Shown here: in pieces, positions 25,164 through 32,136 of the stretch
How positions within the stretch are numbered: position 1 is the first letter of the stretch
Layout: each line of letters starts with the position of its first letter
Assembly: GCA_017353855.1 (NCBI GenBank)
Contig: JAFMSA010000002.1
Coordinates: 1-32,136 of the forward strand
DNA: 32,136 nucleotides
Source of the DNA: Alphaproteobacteria bacterium
GTDB lineage: Bacteria; Pseudomonadota; Alphaproteobacteria; ATCC43930; CGMCC-115725
Direction: 5' to 3'
Program-made: the position numbers and the translations under genes
Notes under the pieces: generated by a model
What the model was told of the DNA's origin: nothing
The model's input: only the letters and a program-made list of their open reading frames with translations
The model's database searches: none

Positions 25164-26042
25164 CTAACTCGCCGCAGCGATACCGAGATGCGCCGCGATC
25201 AGCTCATTGACGCGCAGCCGCATCTCCACTTCGGGGAGGTGGCCGCATCGGGCGAGCGTCACCAGCCGAGCCTCCGGGACCACCTTGGCGAGCCGCTCGG
25301 CATTGGCGGCGGCCGGGGTGACCCGGTCCTCCGCACCCTGGATCATCAGCAGCGGCATCGTCAGTCCGCTGCCGAGCGGCGGCATATCGCCGCTCGCGGC
25401 GAAACGGGCGGCCTGCATGAAGCCAGCGGGGTTGGTGGCACGCAACGTCTCCTGCACCAGGGCGACCGTGGTGACCGATACCGTCGATCCAAGCAGTGCC
25501 GCCGCGCGCTCGCCAAAGCCGTAGCCGCCGCGGGCGATCATCCGTGCCCGCGCTTCGAGCCCGTGGACGCGCTCTTCCGGCGGCGTGCCTTCAGCGAGGC
25601 TAGTGCCCGTGAAGACGGCGCGACCGATCCGCCCAGGCTGGCGATCGGCGAAGCACTGCGCCACTCTGGTGCCGAAGGAATTCGCCACGACATCGAAGTC
25701 GGCGATGCCGAGTGCCGTCAGGAAATCATCGAGCGCGTCGGCGTAATCGCGGCCGCTCGGGGTCTCGGCCCGTAAGGCGTCGCTCAAGAGATAACCCGGG
25801 GCATTCCAGGCGACGAGCCGCCAGCGGACGGCAAGGTCAGCGAACTGCCAGCGCCAGTGAAGGGAATTGGCGCCGATGCCGTGCAGCAGCACCACCGGCC
25901 GCCCTTCGGGCGGCCCCGCTTCCATATAGCTGAACCGATCGCCGGTGTAGCGCGGTCTTGATATTGCTCGGATCTCGGCAAAACGCAGCTCGGGGAGCGG
26001 CGGGACCTCCCGCTGGCCCCCTTCCCTCGTAGCTTCGTCCAT
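25164..26042 (-). CDS. Alpha/beta hydrolase, 292 aa
   Basis: This is an alpha/beta-hydrolase fold enzyme of the ring-cleavage-product hydrolase/haloperoxidase style. The oxyanion loop is VVLLHGIGANSLHWRWQF. The nucleophile elbow is VVANSFGTRVA, with Ser in an A-x-S-x-G variant of GxSxG. The acid is in LLMIQGAEDRVTP and the catalytic His in LARCGHLPEVE. The N-terminus up to SYMEAGPPEGRP is a normal strand pair. The ATG at 26042 has GGAGGG at good spacing; an in-frame start 33 bases upstream is less likely. It is divergent from the Baeyer-Villiger-type monooxygenase gene at 26772 across a 729-bp gap. An esterase or lactonase beside such an enzyme makes sense: the monooxygenase turns a ketone into an ester or lactone and the hydrolase opens it. 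This is inference from context. Confidence 0.92.
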   Translation of the reverse strand: MDEATREGGQREVPPLPELRFAEIRAISRPRYTGDRFSYMEAGPPEGRPVVLLHGIGANSLHWRWQFADLAVRWRLVAWNAPGYLLSDALRAETPSGRDYADALDDFLTALGIADFDVVANSFGTRVAQCFADRQPGRIGRAVFTGTSLAEGTPPEERVHGLEARARMIARGGYGFGERAAALLGSTVSVTTVALVQETLRATNPAGFMQAARFAASGDMPPLGSGLTMPLLMIQGAEDRVTPAAANAERLAKVVPEARLVTLARCGHLPEVEMRLRVNELIAAHLGIAAAS

Positions 26043-26092
26043 GATCCCTCCGACAAAGAAAATGACGACGCTCATAGCTCTTCGGGCGACGG

Positions 26093-26140
26093 CCCCTCAC
26101 CCCAACCCTATCCCCGCGAGCGCAGAGAGGGGGGCCCGCG
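26093..26140. repeat. REP-like imperfect palindrome
   Basis: The sequence runs CCCCTCACCCCAACCCTATC then CCCGCGAGCGCAGAGAGGGG. It can fold on itself through CCCCTC/GAGGGG-type pairing around a GCGAGC core. Pyrimidine-rich 'CCTCACCCCAACCC' palindromes are widespread intergenic repeats in alphaproteobacteria. Only one copy is in this window, so repeat status rests on recognition and is not shown here. Confidence 0.4.
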
Positions 26141-26394
26141 AGGCCGAGGTATGGGGCGAACGCGCCGAATATCGCTGTTCATCGGGACAGAGCCTAGCGA
26201 AAGTCGAAATTTCTCACCCAAACTGTGCGTACCCCTTAATTTGCGCGGGCGCCGCTACGCCGTCGTTGCGCGGCGCTGATCGGACCGCGTGGTGATTTCG
26301 CGCATTAAGCTGCCGGCACGCCGCTGCTTACCTCCATCCGTAGGAATTCCCCTCCGGAATAATAGCCCCAACAGACCGGGGATCGGTTTCCGGG

Positions 26395-26560
26395 TTCATG
26401 CCGGCTCAGCGGCCAATAGTTACAATCACCAGCGTCCAGGCTGTCGCTGCCGCGGGGCCGGCAACCCCTTCCACCGCCCGATCGGCAGCATGAATGCGAT
26501 GCTCGCATCGTCAGCCAATCGCGCCAGTCCGACGCAATCGGGTCGGCTTCCGAGCGCTTC
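26395..26560 (-). pseudogene. LLM/alkanesulfonate monooxygenase-like N-terminal fragment
   Basis: A minus-strand frame reads ARLADDASIAFMLPIGRWKG, which matches the N-terminal 'ADxxGxxFxLPIGRWKGYGG' block of SsuD-like luciferase-family monooxygenases. Both sides are degenerate and stops follow at once (the next codons give LPAPRQRQPG). Only about 30 residues are recognisable. It is the third LLM-type sequence in the window and lies in the gap between the alpha/beta hydrolase and the Baeyer-Villiger-type gene. Confidence 0.5.
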
Positions 26561-26771
26561 ACACCGTCGTGACGGCGCGGCCGGAGAAAGCAGTTGGCGC
26601 GGAAAGCAGCTTTAGCCAGTCGGCACTCCCCATAGCGTCGCGCTAACGGTTTTCGAGTTCGACTTTCAAGTCACAGCCGCGAGCTGTTCTTGCCCCGGCT
26701 CGAATCGCCCTCGGTTGTCGGGGATGCGGCCAACGGCTTAAACTGTGGTCGGTAAGAATCGGGGGTGAGGC

Positions 26772-28232
26772 GTGATATCTGATCGCAAATTTCGGGTCGT
26801 CGTCGCCGGCGCGGGGGTTTCGGGCCTATTCATGGCCGAGATGCTCAGGCGTGCTAGCATCGATTTCACCGTCTACGAGAAGGCCGGCGACGTTGGCGGC
26901 ACCTGGAGGGACAACACCTTTCCCGGGCTTTTCGTGGATGTCTTATCACGCCAATACGAATTTCCCTTCCAGCCTAACTACAACTGGTCGCGCAAATATG
27001 CGCCGGCGAGCGAGATCTGGGCCTATGTCAAGAAGGTCGCGGACGACCGCGGACTAACGAAATTCATCCGCTTCAACGAAGAGATCGTCGGGGCGCGGTT
27101 CGCGAACAGTTGCTGGCAAATCGAGACCGCCAAGGGGACCACGGATGTAGCCGATGTTCTCGTTTGCGCCACCGGCTTTCTGCACACGCCGCTGTTTCCG
27201 GACATCGCGGGTCGCGAGACTTTCGCCGGCCCATCGTTCCACTCCGCGCGCTGGGATCACAGTGTTTCATACGATGGCAAGCGCTGGGGCGTCATCGGCA
27301 GCGGTGCCAGCGGCGTGCAGATTACAGAGGCGTTGGCCTGGGCCGGTTGCGATGTCACCCAGTTCATCCGCCGCGCGCAGTGGGTCCATATTCGTGAAAA
27401 TCCGTACTCGACCTGGCGTGAGCGCTTCCGGCTGCGACTGCCAGGCGGCTACCAACGCGAGCAGCGTCGGCTGTGGCAGATGATCAACGAAGGCGATGCC
27501 TGGCGCCTTTATCCCGGACCGCAGCGCGAGGCCATGGAGCGCGAGTACCGGTCCTATCTCGATTATATCAAGGATCCCGAGCTGAAACGGAAGCTCACAC
27601 CCGACTACAATCTCGGCTGCACCCGCATTCCCAAATCGGACAAGAACTATTATGAGGCGGTGCAGCTCCCCAATGCCCATATCGTTAAGGGACGGATCGC
27701 CCGTATTATACCTGACGGCGTCGTCATGGCGGACGGAAGCCATGTCAAGCTCGACGTTCTCGTCTATGCCACGGGCTTCGATGTGCACGCTTATATGCGC
27801 CCGATGAGGGTGACGGGCCTGAACGGCATGACAATCGACGAGGCGTGGAAAGAGACGGTTTATTCTTACGGTGGGATTGCGCTGCCGGGGTTTCCCAACC
27901 TCTTCATGCTCTATGGTCCGTTCGCCCCGGTGAACAATGTACCGGTGCCGTTGGGCCTCGACCAGGAGATTGGCTGTATTATGAGGCTCATTGCGCAGGC
28001 ACGGGCCCGCCGGGCGGCGCTCTCACCGACCGTGGCCGCGACTGAGAAGTTTCTCGCGCGGCTCGACACCGCCTTTCCGGGGACGGTTTGGGTTGGCGGC
28101 TGTAAGAATTGGTATACTGGTGAGCAGCCGACGCCCGTCCTGTGGCCGTTCCCGCAGAGTGAGCACAAAGCGTTCTTCGAGCGGATTTCCCTTGAAGACT
28201 TCCAGTTCATTCCCACCGGACACAGAGGCTGA
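26772..28232 (+). CDS. Baeyer-Villiger-type flavin-containing monooxygenase, 486 aa
   Basis: This is a class B flavoprotein monooxygenase that uses NADPH, FAD and oxygen. The FAD site is VVVAGAGVSGLFMAEMLRRA (residues about 9-28), followed by YEKAGDVGGTWRDNTFPGLF. The Baeyer-Villiger fingerprint FxGxxxHxxxW is present as FAGPSFHSARWD, and the NADPH site as GVIGSGASGVQITEAL. The ATG motif of the family appears as VLVYATGFDVHAYM, and the C-terminal GCKNWYTGEQPTPVLWPF is typical for cyclohexanone- and steroid-type enzymes. A length of 486 is slightly short but complete. The start is a GTG at 26772 with a GA-rich GGGTGAGG directly upstream. It converts ketones to esters or lactones, and the divergent alpha/beta hydrolase is a sensible partner. 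No frameshift is seen. Confidence 0.93.
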   Translation: MISDRKFRVVVAGAGVSGLFMAEMLRRASIDFTVYEKAGDVGGTWRDNTFPGLFVDVLSRQYEFPFQPNYNWSRKYAPASEIWAYVKKVADDRGLTKFIRFNEEIVGARFANSCWQIETAKGTTDVADVLVCATGFLHTPLFPDIAGRETFAGPSFHSARWDHSVSYDGKRWGVIGSGASGVQITEALAWAGCDVTQFIRRAQWVHIRENPYSTWRERFRLRLPGGYQREQRRLWQMINEGDAWRLYPGPQREAMEREYRSYLDYIKDPELKRKLTPDYNLGCTRIPKSDKNYYEAVQLPNAHIVKGRIARIIPDGVVMADGSHVKLDVLVYATGFDVHAYMRPMRVTGLNGMTIDEAWKETVYSYGGIALPGFPNLFMLYGPFAPVNNVPVPLGLDQEIGCIMRLIAQARARRAALSPTVAATEKFLARLDTAFPGTVWVGGCKNWYTGEQPTPVLWPFPQSEHKAFFERISLEDFQFIPTGHRG

Positions 28233-28689
28233 CTGCGCGGCCCTCCGACGGCGCAGCTTCGGTTTGAAGCCGATATCGTGTGATCTCGCAGGCCTGCTCG
28301 CGATTGACCGTCATTCGACAAAAATGACGGAGAGACGTAATATCTACCGCGGCGCAGTTTCCACAAAGGCGGTCTTCCGGTCCATCGTCCCCCCGCGTGC
28401 TCACACGCCAAGGCGCTGCGAAACACAAGCTGGCGCCCGGCCGCCCACCGCCAAGTTCAGCTAACGTTTCGGTCTCTTGACCGCTTCCGCGCGCTCCGGG
28501 ATCCTTTAGCATCGCTCGATCCAAGCTGCATTCTGACGCATCGAGCGCCAAAGGTGGCCAGGGACGCGCATCCAGCCAGAGGCCATCAGGTAGCCGGCAC
28601 CGAACTGAAATGCTGCTTGGCAGGCCTCTAATGCGACCTGGCTCCACTGAAAGCATCCACGTGTCGGGTAAGTGAAAGTGGACGGCATC
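28233..28689. other. No recognisable gene
   Basis: A 60-codon minus-strand frame (28506-28688), starting MPSTFTYPTRGCFQWSQVAL, is helical and faintly phasin-like. It has no ribosome binding site and its similarity is too weak to call. The rest is blank. Confidence 0.3.
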
Positions 28690-29055
28690 AGGTCGATCGT
28701 TTGAGCGGCGTCTCGAACGGCTGTATGCTGTATGGGATGCGCGCGCTATCGAGAGCAAACCGGGCAACGATTCTCAAGTCGGCCGCCGAGAGAGGGTTTT
28801 GAAAAGCTTCCTCCGCGAACCGAGTCCCGCTGTGCCGACGTCCGTTGGTATTTACGGGAGGCTTTCGCGAAGAGAGGCAGATACGGGCGCAACCAGTCGA
28901 GCGCGGCGCGGCCCGTCCGAAACCGGCCGAGCCAGAGTCCGGCACAGCGCCCGGAGCAGGCCCAGCTTGTAGGCGGCGCTCTTCGGATCATTCAGAAGGA
29001 CATGCCGAAGCAACGGTAGTGCGCCTGTTCCATCGTCCGGCATCCGGAGCGCCAC
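28690..29055 (-). pseudogene. Decayed gene of an unnamed family (LLRHVLLNDPKSAAYKLGLLR)
   Basis: Three minus-strand frames in order give MPDDGTGALPLLRHVLLNDP and KSAAYKLGLLRALCR, then LGRFRTGRAALDWLRPYLPL and FAKASRKYQ. The last part is NPLSAADLRIVARFALDSAR. The order resembles proteins with 'LPLLRxVxLNDxKSSTYKLALLRxLxRIAD', 'PLGLVALxWLRxxxPL' and 'DLRxxxRFxxDxAxxLHxALRDA' segments, which I recall from large uncharacterised proteins, some annotated with C-terminal HNH domains. I am not sure of this link and assign no function. Two frameshifts and missing ends show it is dead. Confidence 0.45.
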
Positions 29056-29133
29056 ATTGAACCACAAGTTCGTTATCCGATCCTTCTGCTTCCGGATGTG
29101 ATAAAGGCGATCGGAATTAGCCTTGAAGGGCAC
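29056..29133 (-). mobile_element. IS5-family transposase N-terminal fragment
   Basis: From a GTG at 29133 the minus strand reads VPFKANSDRLYHIRKQKDRI followed by TNLWFN. This matches the very N-terminus of IS5-type transposases, which commonly begin MPxKANxxRRHHIPKQxxRVTNWxxY. Only about 26 residues remain before the frame passes without interruption into the unrelated LPLLRHVLLND remnant, so the two were joined by insertion and deletion. Confidence 0.5.
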
Positions 29134-29193
29134 GGGCGGGCATCCTTGGGGTTGCAGACGGGGATCGCGCCCTCCTATGTCGGGATTTGCCAC

Positions 29194-29770
29194 CTAAGGC
29201 AAGCCGCCCAGCGGCTGACCCGTGCAACAAGATCGCGCTCACCTCTCTCATCGGGAACGATCTTTGATAGTCGCAAGCTCGCCGCTCGCCCGATGGCCGC
29301 CTCGCAGTCTTGCGCCTCCGCCGGCCAAGCCATGTTCGAGACCATTTGGCGATCTCGGACGTAGCCCATCCCAAAACCGCACTCGTCGTTGGCCGGCGGG
29401 ACACTTCTTGTAGAATGCTCACGGGCCGCCACATATCAGGTGTCGACTATTGGTTCGGCTCGCTTTTTCGCCAGAGCGCTGGGCCGGTTTGCGTCCAAAC
29501 CGACGGTTGACATGACACGTTGAGGTGCGTGCCGGTTCCTGGACCTGAAAGGCTTCCTATGGCTACCGGAACCGTGAACCGGTTCAATTCCCCAGGAGGA
29601 CTATGGATTTATTCAGTCCGATGACGGATCGTAGGACTGTTCGTTCATGTCTCGACCGTCGACCGCTCGGGTATAGGCTATCTGAATGGAGAGCAAAGGG
29701 GTCAGCTACAAGCTAGAGAGCGGTCGGAACGGCTAAAGCCCCCCTAAGCGCTTAAGGCGCAATTAGTCCA
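29194..29770. other. Gap with one doubtful mini-ORF
   Basis: At 29603 an ATG stands 3 bases after a perfect AGGAGG (29594-29599) and opens 37 codons, MDLFSPMTDRRTVRSCLDRR and onward, to a TAG at 29714-29716. The spacing is tight and no family is known, so it is only a candidate leader peptide or micro-protein. A 10-bp palindrome GAACCGGTTC lies just upstream. The remainder is unassigned. Confidence 0.3.
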
Positions 29771-29799
29771 GAACGGCGCCGCTCGGAGTTGCGCCGTTC
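29771..29799 (+). promoter_or_regulatory. Perfect 9-bp leader hairpin before two small genes
   Basis: GAACGGCGC (29771-29779) pairs perfectly with GCGCCGTTC (29791-29799) around an 11-base loop that contains CGGAG. The hairpin ends 7 bases before the TTGGAGG ribosome binding site of the gene at 29816. It could be an attenuator, an RNA-stability element or the terminator of an upstream transcript. Confidence 0.5.
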
Positions 29800-29815
29800 C
29801 TTGTTGGAGGCAACG

Positions 29816-30007
29816 GTGGCACAACATAAATATTCAGAGGGCCAGACTGTGAGGTTTACCCCGGATCGCTACACCGACGCGAGCGCACGGGGCGTTTATA
29901 CGATTGTGAAAACGCTTCCCGAAGCCGGCGGCATCCTACAATACCACGTCAAAGCGAAGATCGATGGTCGTGAGCGCGTGGTTCGCGAAGACCAGCTCGA
30001 TCTATAG
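29816..30007 (+). CDS. Small conserved-type protein, 63 aa
   Basis: The GTG at 29816 follows GGAGG (29806-29810) at 5 bases, which fixes the start; the open frame reaches further up but without a binding site. The product reads AQHKYSEGQTVRFTPDRYTD, then GVYTIVKTLPEAGGILQYHV and KAKIDGRERVVREDQLDL. This is a small all-beta protein with an SH3-like or KOW-like pattern (GQxVxFTP ... YxIVxxLP ... YxVKxxxxxxERVVREDQL). Proteins of this pattern are frequent in Hyphomicrobiales and related alphaproteobacteria as 'hypothetical', from memory. The next gene begins 6 bases after its stop, so the two form an operon. Function unknown; possibly nucleic-acid binding. Confidence 0.75.
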   Translation: MAQHKYSEGQTVRFTPDRYTDASARGVYTIVKTLPEAGGILQYHVKAKIDGRERVVREDQLDL

Positions 30008-30013
30008 CGGGAT

Positions 30014-30238
30014 GTGAAAGAGCATCCATACTCCGAAGCGATCTACGAAGTCGTCCGGCTCGACGCCGGTGGATTCGGCGTGAAGGTTTCGATACCGGAC
30101 GCCAATCCGACGACGGTCAGCACTTTCGACACCGAGGCTGCGGCCAAGGCCTGGATTGCTTCGCACAAAAGCCGCATACAGGCCCAGTCTCAACCCGGAA
30201 CAATTTTTCGGAGATTAAAACCTAAGACCGCCCGGTAG
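30014..30238 (+). CDS. Small conserved-type protein, 74 aa
   Basis: This is the second gene of the two-gene unit, starting at a GTG at 30014, 6 bases after the previous stop. The product reads YEVVRLDAGGFGVKVSIPDA, then PTTVSTFDTEAAAKAWIASH and a basic tail KSRIQAQSQPGTIFRRLKPK. The pattern of two or three strands followed by an 'F(D/A)TEAxAxAWIxxHK' helix is familiar from many small alphaproteobacterial proteins of unknown function. There is no signal peptide or membrane segment. The ribosome binding sequence (GCGGGA) is modest and translation may be coupled to the upstream gene. The basic tail suggests RNA or DNA contact, which is inference. Confidence 0.7.
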   Translation: MKEHPYSEAIYEVVRLDAGGFGVKVSIPDANPTTVSTFDTEAAAKAWIASHKSRIQAQSQPGTIFRRLKPKTAR

Positions 30239-31218
30239 AAGATGGGCGCATGCGCAACCCAATTACACTACCGATTTGAACGCGCCGAGCGAGACCGAAT
30301 GAAGCAGGCCAAGAAGGAAGAAAAGGCGCGGCGCCAACAAGAACGGGCGTTCCAACCAAATCTGGGAAACCGGATCACCCCCCTCCCACACGACCAGGAG
30401 CGAACCGGAAGGTGACGGAAGGCCGGCCATCGTGCACCCTATGAACTATCCTTCCCTTGTGAGCACGCTTGGTGAAGGTTTCGCGGGGCTGACACCTCGT
30501 CGACCAGTTCCGCAAAGATGCGTCCGTGTTCGTTTGTCGGTTTTGGTTTTGCGGCGATCCTGCATCGCCCCACCGGCACCGGATTGTCAAAAAGGCGTGA
30601 CGTGAACATTGCTGGAACTGACGACGGAGTAAAATCACGCAACCCGTCGCAGCGAGGGCATCAGCTCATCGGCGCGCCGGGGTTGCTCGCCGCGGCCGCC
30701 GGATGCCGTTCACCGGCTTCCGACAGTGGCCCGGAACGCTAGGGTTTGCCGGGATGCACCACGGACCGGTGCAGGAACGGGAAGGGGAACGGGAACGCGT
30801 AATTGTGCAAGGGATTCGCGACCACATTGCCACCTTCACCGTCAAGAGATCGCCGGAACTTTTCGAGGACCTTTCGGCACGAGCGGGCGCGCATATCGTC
30901 GCTTCCGCCAATTTTGCAGCATCAAATTACAGGCTCAACGAACGCTCCTTCGAGCGGGACGCACGCGCCAAACCTATGCCAACTTCGAATCCGATGAGGC
31001 ACGCGAGCACGAACCCTGATGGTGCATTTCCGCAGTCTATACGCCGGTCGTCAGGCGAAGCCGGCCCTCCCACCACGCGATCATGGTCGGGGATGGCCCG
31101 CCACGACTCAATTTCGCGATGCGGGACCAATACCTCGCCCGATGCGGCGAATGCCTATTCAACTGTCCTTGGGTTCCCCGTCAGCGCGCTTATTGAGTGA
31201 GTTGAGGAATCACGATAG
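30239..31218. other. Long gap, no assignable gene
   Basis: A plus-strand frame of 165 codons (30703-31200) is the longest. It includes VKRSPELFEDLSARAGAHIV and reads in part like protein, but has no ribosome binding site and no known relatives. Another frame near 31,060-31,190 reads MRDQYLARCGECLFNCPWVP and is also unassigned. A GAGG at 31204-31207 probably serves the NYN gene at 31219. Confidence 0.35.
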
Positions 31219-31953
31219 ATGCCAGACGATACTCTCCGCCTCGCCGTACTCATCGATGCCGACAATGCGTCCGCTGCGGTTGTAGGCGACATACTCAGTG
31301 AGATCGCGTCGCTGGGCACAGCCAGTGTCAAACGAGTATATGGCGATTTTACAACATCAAGCTTGAGTGGTTGGCGCAAGGTGCTATCGGAGCTTGCGAT
31401 CCAGCCTGTCCAGCAATTCCGCAATACTATCGGGAAGAATGCTAGCGACAGCGCGCTGATTATCGACGCAATGGATTTGCTGCATACGCGGGAATTGGGA
31501 GGTTTTTGCCTCGTTTCCAGCGACAGCGACTTCACACGCCTTGCCACTCGTATCCGAGAAGACGGCCTCATTGTCTATGGTTTTGGCGAGGAAAAGACGC
31601 CCAAATCCTTCATCAGCGCCTGCGACCGCTTCATTTACACCGAAATCTTCAAAGCCAAACCGATCGGTCCTTCGAAAACGGTGCCGTCCAAATCCGAACC
31701 ACTCCGTGATTTAAATGATGACGAAGCGTTTCGAGCAGCGCTTGATCAATCGGTTGAAGCAGCTACAAAGGACAGTAACCGTGCACATTTGGCCGCGGTA
31801 GGCAATCATCTGCTGAAGCTGCTGCCGGACTTCGACCCGCGGAACTACGGCTTTCGGAAGCTGAGCGAGCTTGTGGAGAAGACTCCATCTCTGAATCTGG
31901 TCCGGGAAAAGACCCCCGGAGGTATGCAGGTCTTTTACGTTGAACGGAAGTGA
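31219..31953 (+). CDS. NYN domain protein with C-terminal LOTUS/OST-HTH domain, 244 aa
   Basis: The N-terminal domain (about residues 6-145) is a NYN/PIN-like nuclease of the LabA/DUF88 type. It has LRLAVLIDADNASAAVVGDI with the first catalytic Asp pair, GKNASDSALIIDAMDLLHTR with the next Asp residues, and FCLVSSDSDFTRLATRIRED with the last acidic cluster. The spacing of acidic residues suggests an active metal-dependent RNase. After a variable linker rich in Ser and Pro, the C-terminal part (about 185-244) resembles an OST-HTH/LOTUS RNA-binding domain: HLLKLLPDFDPRNYGFRKLS and ELVEKTPSLNLVREKTPGGM. NYN-LOTUS proteins occur across bacteria and act in RNA processing, with some thought to be defence-linked. 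The ATG at 31219 follows GAGG 11 bases upstream. The gene appears intact and single. Confidence 0.9.
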   Translation: MPDDTLRLAVLIDADNASAAVVGDILSEIASLGTASVKRVYGDFTTSSLSGWRKVLSELAIQPVQQFRNTIGKNASDSALIIDAMDLLHTRELGGFCLVSSDSDFTRLATRIREDGLIVYGFGEEKTPKSFISACDRFIYTEIFKAKPIGPSKTVPSKSEPLRDLNDDEAFRAALDQSVEAATKDSNRAHLAAVGNHLLKLLPDFDPRNYGFRKLSELVEKTPSLNLVREKTPGGMQVFYVERK

Positions 31954-32136
31954 CGCAGCGTAGTGAGCCATCACGTCCGTACGCTGAGGCCAGCGGCCCT
32001 ATCCTACTGAACCGCCTATGCCAGCCGGTGCTTCGAGGTCGGCATTTGCGCGGACGTAAGGGTCAATGAACTGCCAGACCCGCACAAGTAAACGAGTAAA
32101 CTGAGTAAACGGCGATAGAAGCGTGCCACAAGGGCG
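31954..32136 (-). other. Right edge: possible 3' end of a minus-strand gene
   Basis: From the window edge a minus-strand frame stays open to a TAG at 31999-32001 and ends VRVWQFIDPYVRANADLEAP followed by AGIGGSVG. It could be the C-terminus of a gene that starts beyond the window, but 45 codons are too few to judge. Three AGTAAAC units lie close together near 32,087-32,110. Confidence 0.2.

Noticed and set aside
28506-28688. 60-codon minus-strand frame with faint phasin-like look
   Set aside because: No ribosome binding site and only vague helical similarity; not enough to call a gene.
29575-29593. GGTTCAATTCCCCA as a tRNA T-arm with CCA-like end
   Set aside because: The flanking bases do not form a T-stem, and no acceptor, D or anticodon stems are found upstream.
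30703-31200. 165-codon plus-strand frame
   Set aside because: No ribosome binding site, no recognised domain, and a Ser/Arg/Pro-rich second half typical of a chance frame.

Overview
The window is high-GC DNA, most likely from an alphaproteobacterium. This is an inference from gene content: four-helix-bundle S23-type protein, small Hyphomicrobiales-like proteins, TAXI-type transporter remnant, truncated-globin remnant and many LLM and SDR oxidoreductases. No rRNA, tRNA or CRISPR array was seen. Coding density is low for a bacterium. About sixteen intact genes stand among long stretches that, read in all frames, hold decayed gene remnants: frameshifted, deleted and sometimes partly inverted.

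Layout. 1-5,050 is an accessory, mobile-DNA area: a four-helix-bundle gene cut by the window edge, a frameshifted PaaI-type thioesterase, a tiny membrane protein, a broken HNH/AP2-type protein, two small paralogous proteins of unknown function and a broken group II intron-type reverse transcriptase. 5,046-9,652 is the best preserved block: a Gfo/Idh/MocA dehydrogenase divergent from a QuiC-like sugar-phosphate isomerase/epimerase, then an SDR dehydrogenase and an LLM flavin monooxygenase, all apparently catabolic. 10,461-13,260 is a cemetery of at least five IS110-family transposase fragments on both strands. 14,069-19,731 has an intact CHRD protein, a CopD-like membrane protein and an MFS transporter, mixed with remnants of a TAXI binding protein, a family 5 solute-binding protein (one segment inverted), a group III truncated globin and a CaiB/BaiF CoA-transferase. 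19,901-28,232 is a second catabolic block: intact LLM oxidoreductase, SDR (lacking the usual catalytic Ser and Tyr), VOC protein, alpha/beta hydrolase and Baeyer-Villiger-type flavin monooxygenase, with remnants of a GMC oxidoreductase, an amidohydrolase (halves on opposite strands) and another LLM enzyme. 28,690-32,136 holds further remnants including an IS5-type N-terminus, two small conserved-looking proteins behind a hairpin leader, and an intact NYN-LOTUS putative RNase.

The intact enzymes (LLM, BVMO, SDR, alpha/beta hydrolase, VOC, Gfo/Idh/MocA, isomerase) plus the dead transporters, CoA-transferase, thioesterase, amidohydrolase and GMC enzyme read as a once larger catabolic island for carbonyl, aromatic, terpenoid or polyol compounds that is now eroding. 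I found no clear new defence or mobile system. The most unusual signals are the internally inverted gene remnants, the IS110 mosaic, the paralogous small-protein pair whose Shine-Dalgarno sequence lies in a tandem duplication, and the SDR without its catalytic residues.
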